A stretch of 64,000 nt of DNA, taken from positions 1 through 64,000 of the forward strand of contig JAKSTJ010000006.1 in assembly GCA_024402635.1 (NCBI GenBank), read 5' to 3'. This document shows positions 53,608 through 61,778 of the stretch, piece after piece. Every line of letters starts with the position of its first letter. Position 1 is the stretch's first letter. A program made the translations under genes and the position numbers. The stretch comes from Treponema sp. (lineage in GTDB: Bacteria > Spirochaetota > Spirochaetia > Treponematales > Treponemataceae). The notes under the pieces were generated by a model. It made no database searches and was not told the DNA's origin. It saw only the letters and a list, made by a program, of their open reading frames with translations.

Positions 53608-53641
53608 AAAAGACACAGATTTTAATCTGTGTCTTTTTTTT
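53608..53641. terminator. Strong bidirectional terminator
   Basis: AGACACAGATT (53611-53621) pairs with AATCTGTGTCT (53624-53634), flanked by A and T runs. It ends the candidate RNA on the plus strand and the LuxR-type gene on the minus strand. Confidence 0.9.
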
Positions 53642-53654
53642 TATCACTAAGTTG

Positions 53655-54437
53655 TTATTTGGAAATCTGGAACTGCAGCAAAAGCATTTTCAATTCATTA
53701 ATGTTATCAACTTTGAAAATATGGAAAATTGAAGAAAATTCTTTTTTTACGGTAGAAATACTAATGAAATATTTTTCACTTAAATCTTTATAACTTAAGT
53801 TTTCATTCAGATAATCATAAACAAGATTAATCTGGCGTTCAGAAAGTCCTGTGGTTTTTAAGGAAAGAGATTTTCCTTTTGTAGTATGAAATAATTCATG
53901 ATCACTAACGTTTGCCGGAATGATACAGAATTCAGCTTTAAGATATTTGTAAACACAGATGAAAAATGCTCCGTAGAAAACTGAAGTGAACAAAGCTACA
54001 AATGTTTTTGGCCAACCATGAGTAAACATCAGGAATATTGAAATTACATGATATATTAACAGCATGTAGCATGTAAAAAAAGATTTTTTTGAGAATTGAC
54101 CACCAATTATGATAAGTATTAATGCAGCATAGAAAAAGAATATTCCTAGTTGTTCATAACCTGTAATAATTGTTACACTGCTTTCAACCAACATGAGAAC
54201 ATAAAGTCTTTTAATGCCTGGTTTAATCAAACATGAAATACCAATAAGAAAAGTAGTTCCATGAACTATTGGGAGTAAAATACTTGTGAATGGGTGACCG
54301 TTAAATCTTAACGGAATCAATTCTAAAATCGATAATGGGTCGCCATCCAAGAGAACACTTGCTAGAAACGATACAAATACAAATACCGATCCTGCTGCAG
54401 CTATGACCCTCTCCATACGAGTCGTAGATGTTTTCAT
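53655..54437 (-). CDS. Membrane-embedded LuxR-type transcriptional regulator
   Basis: A 260-residue protein with about six hydrophobic segments (about 12-175) and a C-terminal LuxR-type HTH (about 200-255; GLSERQINLVYDYLNE, SISTVKKEFSSIFHIFKV). It has the same architecture as the regulator at 39228, though the two are diverged. A TATAAT (54448-54453) ends ten bases before the ATG and there is no ribosome binding site. The nearby paired ACCNNGGTT palindromes are downstream of its stop, so control of the neighbouring candidate RNA, not of itself, is the simpler reading. Confidence 0.75.
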   Translation of the reverse strand: MKTSTTRMERVIAAAGSVFVFVSFLASVLLDGDPLSILELIPLRFNGHPFTSILLPIVHGTTFLIGISCLIKPGIKRLYVLMLVESSVTIITGYEQLGIFFFYAALILIIIGGQFSKKSFFTCYMLLIYHVISIFLMFTHGWPKTFVALFTSVFYGAFFICVYKYLKAEFCIIPANVSDHELFHTTKGKSLSLKTTGLSERQINLVYDYLNENLSYKDLSEKYFISISTVKKEFSSIFHIFKVDNINELKMLLLQFQISK

Positions 54438-54498
54438 AATACTTTATATTATAAGTCTTAAAATGTATAAAAACAAATAGAATCTGTAAAAAAATGCA

Positions 54499-56115
54499 TT
54501 AGCCAAGTATTTTTTTTGCAATTGCAATAGCAGATTTTTCTCCATCCATTGCGCTGGAAACAATTCCTCCAGAATAGCCGCTGCCTTCTCCAGATGGATA
54601 AAGATTTTTAATTCCTGTGCATTGGAAATCATCTCTGTCCCTTGTTATTCGAACAGGAGTACTGGTTCTGGTTTCAGGTGCAATTAAAAGAGCATTTTCT
54701 GAAATAAAGCCTTTCATGTTTCTATCAAAATCAATAAATCCTTGCTTTAATCTTGTAGAAATATGAGAAGGAAGCCATTCGTTTAAATTAGAGGATTTTA
54801 ATCCTGGTGTATAACTTGAAACAGGGAGATCTGTTGATTTTTTATTTGAAAGAAAATCTGTTAGTTTTTGCGCAGGTGCTCTCTGTCCCTCTCCATTAAG
54901 TTTAGCTTTTTTTTCTATATCAGCACGGAATAAAAGACCAGCAAGACCTTCACATCCTTCTGCAATAGCTTCTTTTTTAAATGATTCTGGAATATCTTGA
55001 GGTTGTATTTCAACTACTATTGCAGCATCAGACCAAGCTGAATTTCTTGAGGCAGTAGACATTCCGTTTACAACAATTTCATCAGGTCCCGAAGCAGACG
55101 GAACAACAAATCCACCTGGACACATACAGAAAGAATAAACTCCTCTTTCCATAACTTGAGTTTTTACACTATATTCTGCAGTTGGAAGATTTGGATTGTT
55201 TGAATTGTGATATTGAATTGCATTGATTAATTCTCGAGGATGTTCAACTCTTACACCAGCAGCAAAAGTTTTTGCTTCAAGAGATGATGGACTAATTTTT
55301 CCAATAAGTTTGTAAATATCGGTAGCAGAATGACCTGTGGCAAGAAGAACTGCATTTGCGGTGAAAGATTTACTCTGTCCCTCTTTACACGATATTGTTT
55401 GAACTCCTGTTATTGTTTTCTTGCCATCATCATTAGTTATGATAAAGTCTGTAACTTTTGTGTCAAAATGAAATTCACCACCAAGATCAATAATTTTCTG
55501 GCGCATATTGTTAATTACTTTAGGAAGTTTGTCGGTTCCAATATGAGGATGAGCATCAGTGAGAATTTTTTTATCAGCTCCAAATTCAACAAAAATAGCA
55601 AGAATTTCATTTATGTTTCCCCGCTTATTACTTCGGGTATAAAGTTTTCCATCAGAGAATGTTCCTGCTCCTCCTTCTCCAAAACAATAATTGCTGTTTT
55701 CATCAACAATGTTTTTTGTACTTATTGCAGCAATATCTTTCCTGCGTTGAATTGTCTCTGTCCCTCTTTCAATAATGATTGGTTTTATACCATATTCAAG
55801 AAGTTTTAGAGCTCCAAACAAACCCGCTGGCCCTGAACCAACAATTATTACAGAATGTTTTCCATCAGATTTTTTCCATTGTGGTACTAAATTATTAGAA
55901 TCAGAAGGTTTTTCTCCAATGTATACTTTGTATCGCAAATGGAGTTTTTGTTTTCCGTGTCTTGCATCAATAGATTTTTTTAAAAATTCAAGAATAACCT
56001 GATCCTTAGAAAATGAAATACCTTTAATTTTTAATTCTTTATAAATCAGGGATTTAATAAAATTATTGTTTTTTTCTTCTTCCGGTTTGATTGTGATGGT
56101 AACTTCTAAATTCAT
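54499..56115 (-). CDS. COG2509-type FAD-dependent oxidoreductase
   Basis: A 538-residue flavoprotein of unknown physiological substrate. A short N-terminal ferredoxin-like region (about 1-75) precedes the FAD Rossmann fold VIIVGSGPAGLFGALKLLEYG. GEGGAGTFSDGKLYTR, GTDKLPKVINNMR and a late GEGSGYSGGIVSSAMDG match the family. TATACT (56122-56127) ends six bases before the ATG, so it is probably leaderless. Four motif copies in sense orientation (54633, 54881, 55373, 55756) lie in this gene, encoding RDRD, EGQRA, EGQSK and RGTET. Confidence 0.88.
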   Translation of the reverse strand: MNLEVTITIKPEEEKNNNFIKSLIYKELKIKGISFSKDQVILEFLKKSIDARHGKQKLHLRYKVYIGEKPSDSNNLVPQWKKSDGKHSVIIVGSGPAGLFGALKLLEYGIKPIIIERGTETIQRRKDIAAISTKNIVDENSNYCFGEGGAGTFSDGKLYTRSNKRGNINEILAIFVEFGADKKILTDAHPHIGTDKLPKVINNMRQKIIDLGGEFHFDTKVTDFIITNDDGKKTITGVQTISCKEGQSKSFTANAVLLATGHSATDIYKLIGKISPSSLEAKTFAAGVRVEHPRELINAIQYHNSNNPNLPTAEYSVKTQVMERGVYSFCMCPGGFVVPSASGPDEIVVNGMSTASRNSAWSDAAIVVEIQPQDIPESFKKEAIAEGCEGLAGLLFRADIEKKAKLNGEGQRAPAQKLTDFLSNKKSTDLPVSSYTPGLKSSNLNEWLPSHISTRLKQGFIDFDRNMKGFISENALLIAPETRTSTPVRITRDRDDFQCTGIKNLYPSGEGSGYSGGIVSSAMDGEKSAIAIAKKILG

Positions 56116-56164
56116 GGTGATAGTATAACGGGATTTTTATAAAAATGATACATAAGGAGAAAAG

Positions 56165-56390
56165 GGGACAGAGCAAAAATGAAATAAAAAAAAATTGCCC
56201 CGTAGTTTTGGTACAAAACTACAAAACGTCACAGAATAATTTGCAGTTATGAAAGAAAATGAACAGTGACGTTAGGGACAGAGCAAAAATGAAATACAAA
56301 CTTGCCCCGTAGTTTTGGTACAAAACTACAAAACGTCACAGAATAATTTGCAGTTATGAAAGAAAACGAACAGTGACGTTAGGGACAGAG
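56165..56390. repeat. Tandem composite palindromic repeat bounded by GGGACAGAG
   Basis: Two units of 110 and 107 bp begin at 56165 and 56275, and a closing motif is at 56382. Each unit holds GGGACAGAG, then GTAGTTTTG-GTA-CAAAACTAC (56202-56222 and 56309-56329), AACGTCAC (56225-56232 and 56332-56339) and GTGACGTT (56266-56273 and 56373-56380). The internal loop differs by single bases. The unit fills most of the 370-bp gap between the oxidoreductase and the SH3 gene. Confidence 0.85.
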
Positions 56391-56485
56391 CAAAATCCCC
56401 GATTTTTAGAATAATCTGAAATTTAATGTTAATCTTCCTCCTGATAACATTGATTTCTTATTTCATTTGGTATACTCTATTTATT

Positions 56486-56968
56486 ATGAGAGTAAGTAAT
56501 ATTAAGAAAGTTATTGTATTATTATTTGTAGTTTTGAATTTATCTTCATACATTTGTGCTGCTGGAAAAAAAACAATGTATGTTTCTGTTGATACAGCTA
56601 TTGTTAGAGAAAATTCATCAAAAGCTTCCAAAAAATCAGCTTCAATTCCATATGGTGCAGCTGTAACTATAATTCAAGAAAAAAAAGACTGGTATTATAT
56701 TTCATGTGATAGTCCTAAAGTTTATGGATGGGTTCAGGCATCTTCTTTAACAAGAAAAAACGTTGCTGCGCGTGGTAAAGTATCCTCAGCTGATGCAAAA
56801 GAAATTGCTCTTGCAGGAAAAGGTTTTAATGCTTCAATTGAAACTGCATATGCAGAAGCCGGGAATATTGATTTTTCTACTGTAAATAAAGTTGAAACAT
56901 ATACCCCTTCAGAAGAATCTATTGTTAAGTTCATCAAAGAAGGTGAATTAAATCTTTCGGAGGAGTAA
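56486..56968 (+). CDS. Exported SH3-domain protein
   Basis: A 160-residue protein with a signal peptide (YICA-AG, about 25) and a bacterial SH3_3-type domain (about 30-90; YVSVDTAIVRENSSKASKK, GWVQASSL), usually a cell-wall binding module. The second half is acidic and unclassified. Start 56486 is preferred over a longer frame from 56426. An extended -10 (TGG TATACT, 56471-56476) ends nine bases before it, with no ribosome binding site. It is 4 bp upstream of the M48 protease gene. Confidence 0.75.
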   Translation: MRVSNIKKVIVLLFVVLNLSSYICAAGKKTMYVSVDTAIVRENSSKASKKSASIPYGAAVTIIQEKKDWYYISCDSPKVYGWVQASSLTRKNVAARGKVSSADAKEIALAGKGFNASIETAYAEAGNIDFSTVNKVETYTPSEESIVKFIKEGELNLSEE

Positions 56969-56972
56969 TAGT

Positions 56973-57872
56973 ATGAAAAAAATTCTGTTCAAATCTTTGT
57001 TGATTATTTCACTATTATCATTTACTTCTTGTGCTTCACTTTTTATTGATTCAATTACATCTTCTGATGCAACAGGACTTGCTGTTTCTGAAACTATAAA
57101 ATCAATTTCAAAGGCAACTGAAGAAATTACTATTGAAAATGAATATTATATTGGGCGTTCTACTGCGGCTGCTATTCTTAAAAAATATCCGCTTTATACT
57201 GGTTCCCCAAAAACAACTCTTTATTTAAATCATATTTGTAGTTCAATTGTTTTAAATTCTTCATCACCAGAAATATTCAAAGGATATTACGTTGCAATCC
57301 TTGATACAAATGAAATTACTGCAATGTCAACTCCAGGTGGACATATTTTTGTAAGTCGCGGATTACTTAATTGTACTACTTCAGAAGATGCTCTTGCTGC
57401 TGTAATTGCACACGAAATTGCTCATATTGAATTAAAACACAGTGTTGGTGTTATAAAAAGCAGCAGATGGACTGATGTTGGAACTAAATCTGTTGCGGCA
57501 ATAGGAATGCTTACTTCTGATGCTTATGATTTAGGATTGAATGTTTCTAAGGAAGATTTACAGTCTTTCTATGCTGCAACTGATAATCTTGTCGGAACAC
57601 TTGTAACATCAGGATACGCTAAGAGTCAGGAATACGAAGCTGATAAAAGAGCATTGGAACTGATGAATAATACTGGTTATGATGCTAATTCAATGATTGA
57701 AATGCTTGAAATGATAGATAAAACTGGTTCTGCTTCAAAAGGTGGATGGAATGAAACTCATCCTAAACCTCAGGACAGAATATATGAAGTTAAAAAACAA
57801 TTGAAAAAAATGGAATTAAGTGCATCTGATAAATCAATTCGTCAGGCTCGTTTCGAAAAAAATAAACTCTAA
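56973..57872 (+). CDS. M48-family metallopeptidase lipoprotein
   Basis: A 299-residue lipoprotein (lipobox FTSC, C20) with a BepA/LoiP-like M48 catalytic domain. The zinc motif AAVIAHEIAHIELKH (His about 147 and 151) and the third ligand region QEYEADKRALELM (about 220) are intact, as is TMSTPGGHIFVS-like AMSTPGGHIFVSRG. It probably performs quality control of outer-membrane proteins. GGAGGAG precedes the ATG. It is in an operon with the SH3 protein and the cyclase. Confidence 0.9.
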   Translation: MKKILFKSLLIISLLSFTSCASLFIDSITSSDATGLAVSETIKSISKATEEITIENEYYIGRSTAAAILKKYPLYTGSPKTTLYLNHICSSIVLNSSSPEIFKGYYVAILDTNEITAMSTPGGHIFVSRGLLNCTTSEDALAAVIAHEIAHIELKHSVGVIKSSRWTDVGTKSVAAIGMLTSDAYDLGLNVSKEDLQSFYAATDNLVGTLVTSGYAKSQEYEADKRALELMNNTGYDANSMIEMLEMIDKTGSASKGGWNETHPKPQDRIYEVKKQLKKMELSASDKSIRQARFEKNKL

Positions 57873-57889
57873 AAAAGGTGGTTGGCCAT

Positions 57890-60055
57890 ATGAAAAAAAT
57901 TGATAAACAGAAAGTAAAAATATTTTTACGATGTTTTATCATTTCTGTAATTATTTTTGTATTGTCAATCACTTTGCATTTTACAAAGGTTTTTAATTTC
58001 TTTGAAAATAAAACTTATGATTTACGAATGTCAGAACTGGCGAAAACCAAAAATCCATGTGATGATATTTATTTTATAAAGGTTGATCAGGAAAGTATAG
58101 ATTGGGCTTCAGAAACTTATGGATGGAGCTGGCCATGGCCAAGAGAAGCTTATGGTCGTATAATTGAATTTGTTTCTGCTGGAAATGCTAAATCTATAGC
58201 CTTTGATATTGTCTTTTCAGAACCATCAATTTACGGAGAAGAGGACGATCTTGCTTTTGCTAAGGCAGAAGAAGAAAGTGGTATTACAATTCAGACTATT
58301 TTTATAAATGGGGACAGAGCAGATGGCACGGAACACGCTCAGCTTCCAATTCCTGTGATCGCTGATAATGCTGCAATGCTGGCAAATATTACCAGTTCAA
58401 TGGATGATGATGATATTATTCGTAGAGGTCGTCTTTCTTATGAGTATAACGGGGAAGTATATCCAACATTAGGGACAGCTCCTTTGTATCTAACTGATGA
58501 TACAGAAGGTTTAAAGGCAATACCTCGCCTTGAGGATGGAACAGTTCTTTTAAGATATCAGAAATCAATGGACGATTATGAACCTTTTTCAGCAATGAGC
58601 ATTTTAAAGAATTACGATTCCTGGAAAAATGGCGAAGAATGCGATTTTGAGCCCGATGAATTTGAAGATGCATATGTTTATGTAGCTTATTATGCCACTG
58701 GTTTATTTGATATTTGTTCAACTCCAGTTTCAAAAGTTTTTCCAGGGGTTGGAGTTCATATAACAACTTTAGACAATTATCTAACAGATAGTTTTATGAT
58801 AAAAGCTTCTGACTGGGGAAACGTATTGTGGTATTTTACTCTGTCCCTCCTTTCAAGTTTGCTTATTGCTACTGCTTTGTGTATGAAAAAACAGTGGTTA
58901 TCTCTTTTTACATTAATAGTTTCTGGCGTTTTACTTATGGGAATAGCGGTCTCTGTCCCTTATATTTTATTCTTCAATGGAATTTGGATTGTGATGGTGG
59001 GACCATTGTTTAATCTTGCTCTGTCCCTGCTTTTTAATATAGGTTTTAGTTTTGCTGTTGAAGGAAAACAAAAGAAAATAATAAAAGATGCATTTAGTAA
59101 ATGTCTATCAAAGGATGTTGTAAATCAAATTTTAGAAGATCCATCTTCTTTTTCGCTAGGTGGAAAACAATTTCGAATGACTGCAGTGTTTACCGATATT
59201 CAGCAATTTTCATCTTTTTGTGAATTTTTGTCACCAGAAGAAGTGGGAAGTCTTTTAAATTATTATCTAACTCCTATGTCAGATATTTTATTAAGTGAAA
59301 AAGGTACTTTGGATAAATATGAAGGTGATGCAATTATTGGATTTGTTGGAGCTCCTGTTGAAATAGAAAATCATGCGGATAGAGCTTGTACTGCTGCTGT
59401 TTTAATGAAAAAACGGGAAAAACAAATGAATCAGGAGATTTATTCTATTGCTTCTTCAGAAAAACCTGGTGATATGACAGATGATTTGTATAATTCCTTT
59501 TTGAAACTTGTAAAAAATAATCGAAAGATATTTACAAGAATTGGAATCAATACTGGATATATGATGGCAGGTTTTTTTGGTTCTGATCAGATGAAAAACT
59601 ATACAATGATGGGGACAGACGTAAATATTGCATCAAGATTGGAAGGTGTAAACAAGCAGTATCATACTGGAGGAATATTAATCAGTGATGAAACAAAGAA
59701 TGATCTTCATGAGGATTTTTTAGTTAGAAGATTGGATAGGGTCAGAGTAATTAATATCGAAAATCCAATCAGATTGTATGAATTAATTGATAAAAAAGAA
59801 TTTTCTAGTGATAAAGACCGATTTGATATAAATATCTGGGAAAAGGCTATGGATTTTTTTGAATCAAAAGATTATTCATCAGCTTATGAACACTTTAAAA
59901 TCTTTTATAACAAAAATCCTGATGACGGAGTTGCTGCTTATTACATATCTCTATTGGAAAGATATTTCCTTGTTAATAAGTATCCAACTCAATCTGATGG
60001 AGAAGGTGTTGTTTTTGAACCAGAGACTGGTATTTTCAGATTATCGCAGAAATAA
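57890..60055 (+). CDS. CHASE2-domain adenylate/guanylate cyclase
   Basis: A 721-residue membrane protein. It has an N-terminal TM (about 12-34), an extracytoplasmic CHASE2 sensor (about 40-300), three further TMs (about 300-390) and a class III cyclase domain (about 425-610). VFTDIQQFSSF and KYEGDAIIGF provide the two metal-binding aspartates, and TMMGTDVNIASRLEG follows. The signal product, cAMP or cGMP, is undecided. Start 57890 is chosen because AAGGTGG lies upstream; a GTG at 57878 would lie inside that site. Four motif copies lie in the gene. Confidence 0.9.
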   Translation: MKKIDKQKVKIFLRCFIISVIIFVLSITLHFTKVFNFFENKTYDLRMSELAKTKNPCDDIYFIKVDQESIDWASETYGWSWPWPREAYGRIIEFVSAGNAKSIAFDIVFSEPSIYGEEDDLAFAKAEEESGITIQTIFINGDRADGTEHAQLPIPVIADNAAMLANITSSMDDDDIIRRGRLSYEYNGEVYPTLGTAPLYLTDDTEGLKAIPRLEDGTVLLRYQKSMDDYEPFSAMSILKNYDSWKNGEECDFEPDEFEDAYVYVAYYATGLFDICSTPVSKVFPGVGVHITTLDNYLTDSFMIKASDWGNVLWYFTLSLLSSLLIATALCMKKQWLSLFTLIVSGVLLMGIAVSVPYILFFNGIWIVMVGPLFNLALSLLFNIGFSFAVEGKQKKIIKDAFSKCLSKDVVNQILEDPSSFSLGGKQFRMTAVFTDIQQFSSFCEFLSPEEVGSLLNYYLTPMSDILLSEKGTLDKYEGDAIIGFVGAPVEIENHADRACTAAVLMKKREKQMNQEIYSIASSEKPGDMTDDLYNSFLKLVKNNRKIFTRIGINTGYMMAGFFGSDQMKNYTMMGTDVNIASRLEGVNKQYHTGGILISDETKNDLHEDFLVRRLDRVRVINIENPIRLYELIDKKEFSSDKDRFDINIWEKAMDFFESKDYSSAYEHFKIFYNKNPDDGVAAYYISLLERYFLVNKYPTQSDGEGVVFEPETGIFRLSQK

Positions 60056-60060
60056 TTTGA

Positions 60061-60801
60061 CTAACATTGATTAACAATATATTGTGATAAACCTGTTATA
60101 TGGATTATTGCATTTTTTGAAATTCCTAAATTGATTAGTTGTCTTATTTTTATCTTTAGAGTTTCTTTTGAAATATCCTGTGGTATAACTGGTGATGATG
60201 TCTGGAAAATTTCACAAATTTTTCTGATAATATTCTGTTTTTTTTCTGATGGAATTTCTCTTGGTTTGATAAAGTTTCCTGTAGGCTGATTTTTATGCAG
60301 ATATTCATAGAGTTTTTTTATTGAGCCAAAAGAATCTATTAAGACTTGTTTTGATATAAAAGTTTTTTCTGATTTATAAGCATGATAGCTGCTCCATTTA
60401 TATTCATTTTTTTTGGCTATACCGGCTTTTTCTGGATTATTTATAATGTAACTAAAGCATTCTTGGAGATAATTTGTATCTTCAACTGGCTTACTGGTAA
60501 ACCGATCGTTAAAAAGATGGCCAATTCTATCGTATTTTTTATTAAAAAATCTTGCATAAATTGAAGTTACCGTTTGCATAAAATTAGAAATTTTATTTTC
60601 ATTATCATGAAGAAGCATATGAATATGATTATCCATCAGAACATAGGTATTAAGTTCGATTCTATATTTAATTGAATATTTTGAGAGTAATGAAAGAAAA
60701 AAATATCGATCATCATTATCTAAAAATATATCCTGTTTATTAATTCCTTGTACCATTGAATGATAAAACCCTGATATAGATCTTTCTCTTGGCATCCGCA
60801 T
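60061..60801 (-). CDS. RAYT-type Y1 (REP-associated tyrosine) transposase
   Basis: A 246-residue member of the Y1_Tnp family. GFYHSMVQGINKQDIF opens the fold, HIH (H59, I60, H61) in MDNHIHML is the HUH metal motif, and FNDRF and SYIINNPEKAG (candidate nucleophile Y118) follow. A C-terminal extension of about 90 residues may be DNA binding. AAGGAG sits six bases before the ATG. It is a single-copy gene without its own terminal repeats, as for RAYTs that mobilise REP/REPIN sequences in trans. Motif hairpins lie just upstream at 60895-60948. Confidence 0.85.
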   Translation of the reverse strand: MRMPRERSISGFYHSMVQGINKQDIFLDNDDRYFFLSLLSKYSIKYRIELNTYVLMDNHIHMLLHDNENKISNFMQTVTSIYARFFNKKYDRIGHLFNDRFTSKPVEDTNYLQECFSYIINNPEKAGIAKKNEYKWSSYHAYKSEKTFISKQVLIDSFGSIKKLYEYLHKNQPTGNFIKPREIPSEKKQNIIRKICEIFQTSSPVIPQDISKETLKIKIRQLINLGISKNAIIHITGLSQYIVNQC

Positions 60802-60894
60802 AAAAAACTCCTTTAAAATGTTCTATCTGTTAATTAGCTTTTACTTGTATAAAAAAGACACTTTTTTGAAAAAAATTTTAAATAAATTGGATAA

Positions 60895-60948
60895 TTTGCT
60901 CTGTCCCCAATTGAAAGTACAAATTTTTTCAATTGGTGACAGAGCAAA
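60895..60948. repeat. 21-bp inverted pair of the GGGACAGAG motif upstream of purE
   Basis: TTTGCTCTGTCCCCAATTGA (60895 on) pairs with TCAATTGGTGACAGAGCAAA (to 60948), with one mismatch over 21 bp and a 12-nt loop. It lies between the divergent transposase and purE starts, 22 bp upstream of the purE -10 box. Confidence 0.85.
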
Positions 60949-60968
60949 AGACAAAAATCTATTTTTGT

Positions 60969-60976
60969 GGTATAAC
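60969..60976 (+). promoter_or_regulatory. Extended -10 box of purE
   Basis: GG TATAAC, preceded by TG, ends seven bases before the purE ATG, implying transcription starts at or next to the start codon. Confidence 0.55.
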
Positions 60977-60983
60977 TTTTAGC

Positions 60984-61478
60984 ATGAAAGTAGCAATTTT
61001 TTTTGGATCAAAGTCTGATAAAGACACTATGAAAAAGGCCGCTGATATTCTTGATGAATTTGGCGTGGATTATAAAGCTTACATTATATCTGCTCATAGA
61101 GCTGGGGCTTTACTTAAACAGGTTGTAAAACAGGTTGAAGACGAAGGTTGTAAAGTTATTATTGCTGGAGCTGGATTAGCAGCTGCTCTTCCTGGTGTTA
61201 TTGCAGGAATGACGACATTACCTGTAATTGGTGTTCCATTAGAATGTATTTCTGATAAATCTAATGGATTAGGTGGAATGGATGCATTGTTATCAATAGT
61301 TCAAATGCCTCCTCAAATTCCTGTTGCAACTGTTGGTATTAATAGTTCTAAAAACGCGGCATATCTGGCGTTACAGATTTTAGCTTTGAATGATGCTGAA
61401 TTATCGAAAAAATTAAAATCATTTAGAGAAAAATTAGCTGAAGATGCTGAATTATCTGGAATTGATATTAAGTTTTAA
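60984..61478 (+). CDS. purE: PurE: N5-carboxyaminoimidazole ribonucleotide mutase-like
   Basis: A 164-residue cytoplasmic enzyme of purine synthesis, class I PurE by overall pattern: FGSKSDKDTM, SAHRAGALL, DALLSIVQMPP, VATVGI. The usual GGAAHLPG block reads GLAAALPG, so its conserved histidine is Ala, and the Thr-Pro after SAHR is Ala-Gly. Start 60984 (MKVAIFFG) matches family length. A longer frame from 60933 would translate through the promoter. There is no ribosome binding site, so it is probably leaderless. purM and purN follow. Motif hairpins bracket the gene on both sides. Confidence 0.88.
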   Translation: MKVAIFFGSKSDKDTMKKAADILDEFGVDYKAYIISAHRAGALLKQVVKQVEDEGCKVIIAGAGLAAALPGVIAGMTTLPVIGVPLECISDKSNGLGGMDALLSIVQMPPQIPVATVGINSSKNAAYLALQILALNDAELSKKLKSFREKLAEDAELSGIDIKF

Positions 61479-61497
61479 TAAATATTTAAAATTATAA

Positions 61498-61554
61498 AAA
61501 AAGGGGACAGAGCAAAATTTCAAATTATCACAAATTTTGCTCTGTCCCCTTTTT
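61498..61554. terminator. 23-bp perfect inverted motif pair acting as terminator after purE
   Basis: AAAAAGGGGACAGAGCAAAA (from 61498) pairs with TTTTGCTCTGTCCCCTTTTT (to 61554) across a 23-bp perfect stem and an 11-nt loop, with A and T runs outside. Confidence 0.85.
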
Positions 61555-61650
61555 ATTTCAGTATCATTTTCCCTTTATAATTAAGTTTCCCATATTTACC
61601 TTTTACCTAGTTTTCAAATATCGTTTTTTTCTCTATAATGTATAAATCTC

Positions 61651-61745
61651 AGGGCGTTGCGGGGCTGTAATTTAATTAAGTTTTGCCCCGCTGGAAAGGG
61701 TAGCGAGCAACATTGTGCGAGCGTAGGGAGAGTCTTCTCCCTCCT
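61651..61745. repeat. GC-rich hairpin element in the purM leader
   Basis: GGGCGTTGCGGGG (61652-61664) and CCCCGCTGGA (61686-61695) are the reverse complements of 50874-50886 and 50861-50870. AGGGAGA-GTCT-TCTCCCT (61725-61742) has the same place and shape as the GGGGAAG hairpin at 50808 but a different sequence. The gap from purE to purM holds this element, the terminator and otherwise nothing I can name. Confidence 0.65.
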
Positions 61746-61778
61746 TAGTCAATTTGAAGAAAATTTTTAGGAGCAAGT

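Noticed and set aside
55330-55809. 159-codon plus-strand frame opposite the FAD oxidoreductase
   Set aside because: It is an antisense shadow of conserved FAD-binding sequence, and the protein is low-complexity Phe/Ile/Cys/Ser.
61651-61778. purM leader as a purine riboswitch
   Set aside because: None of the conserved purine-aptamer core is visible, and the segment matches a repeat near glgP.
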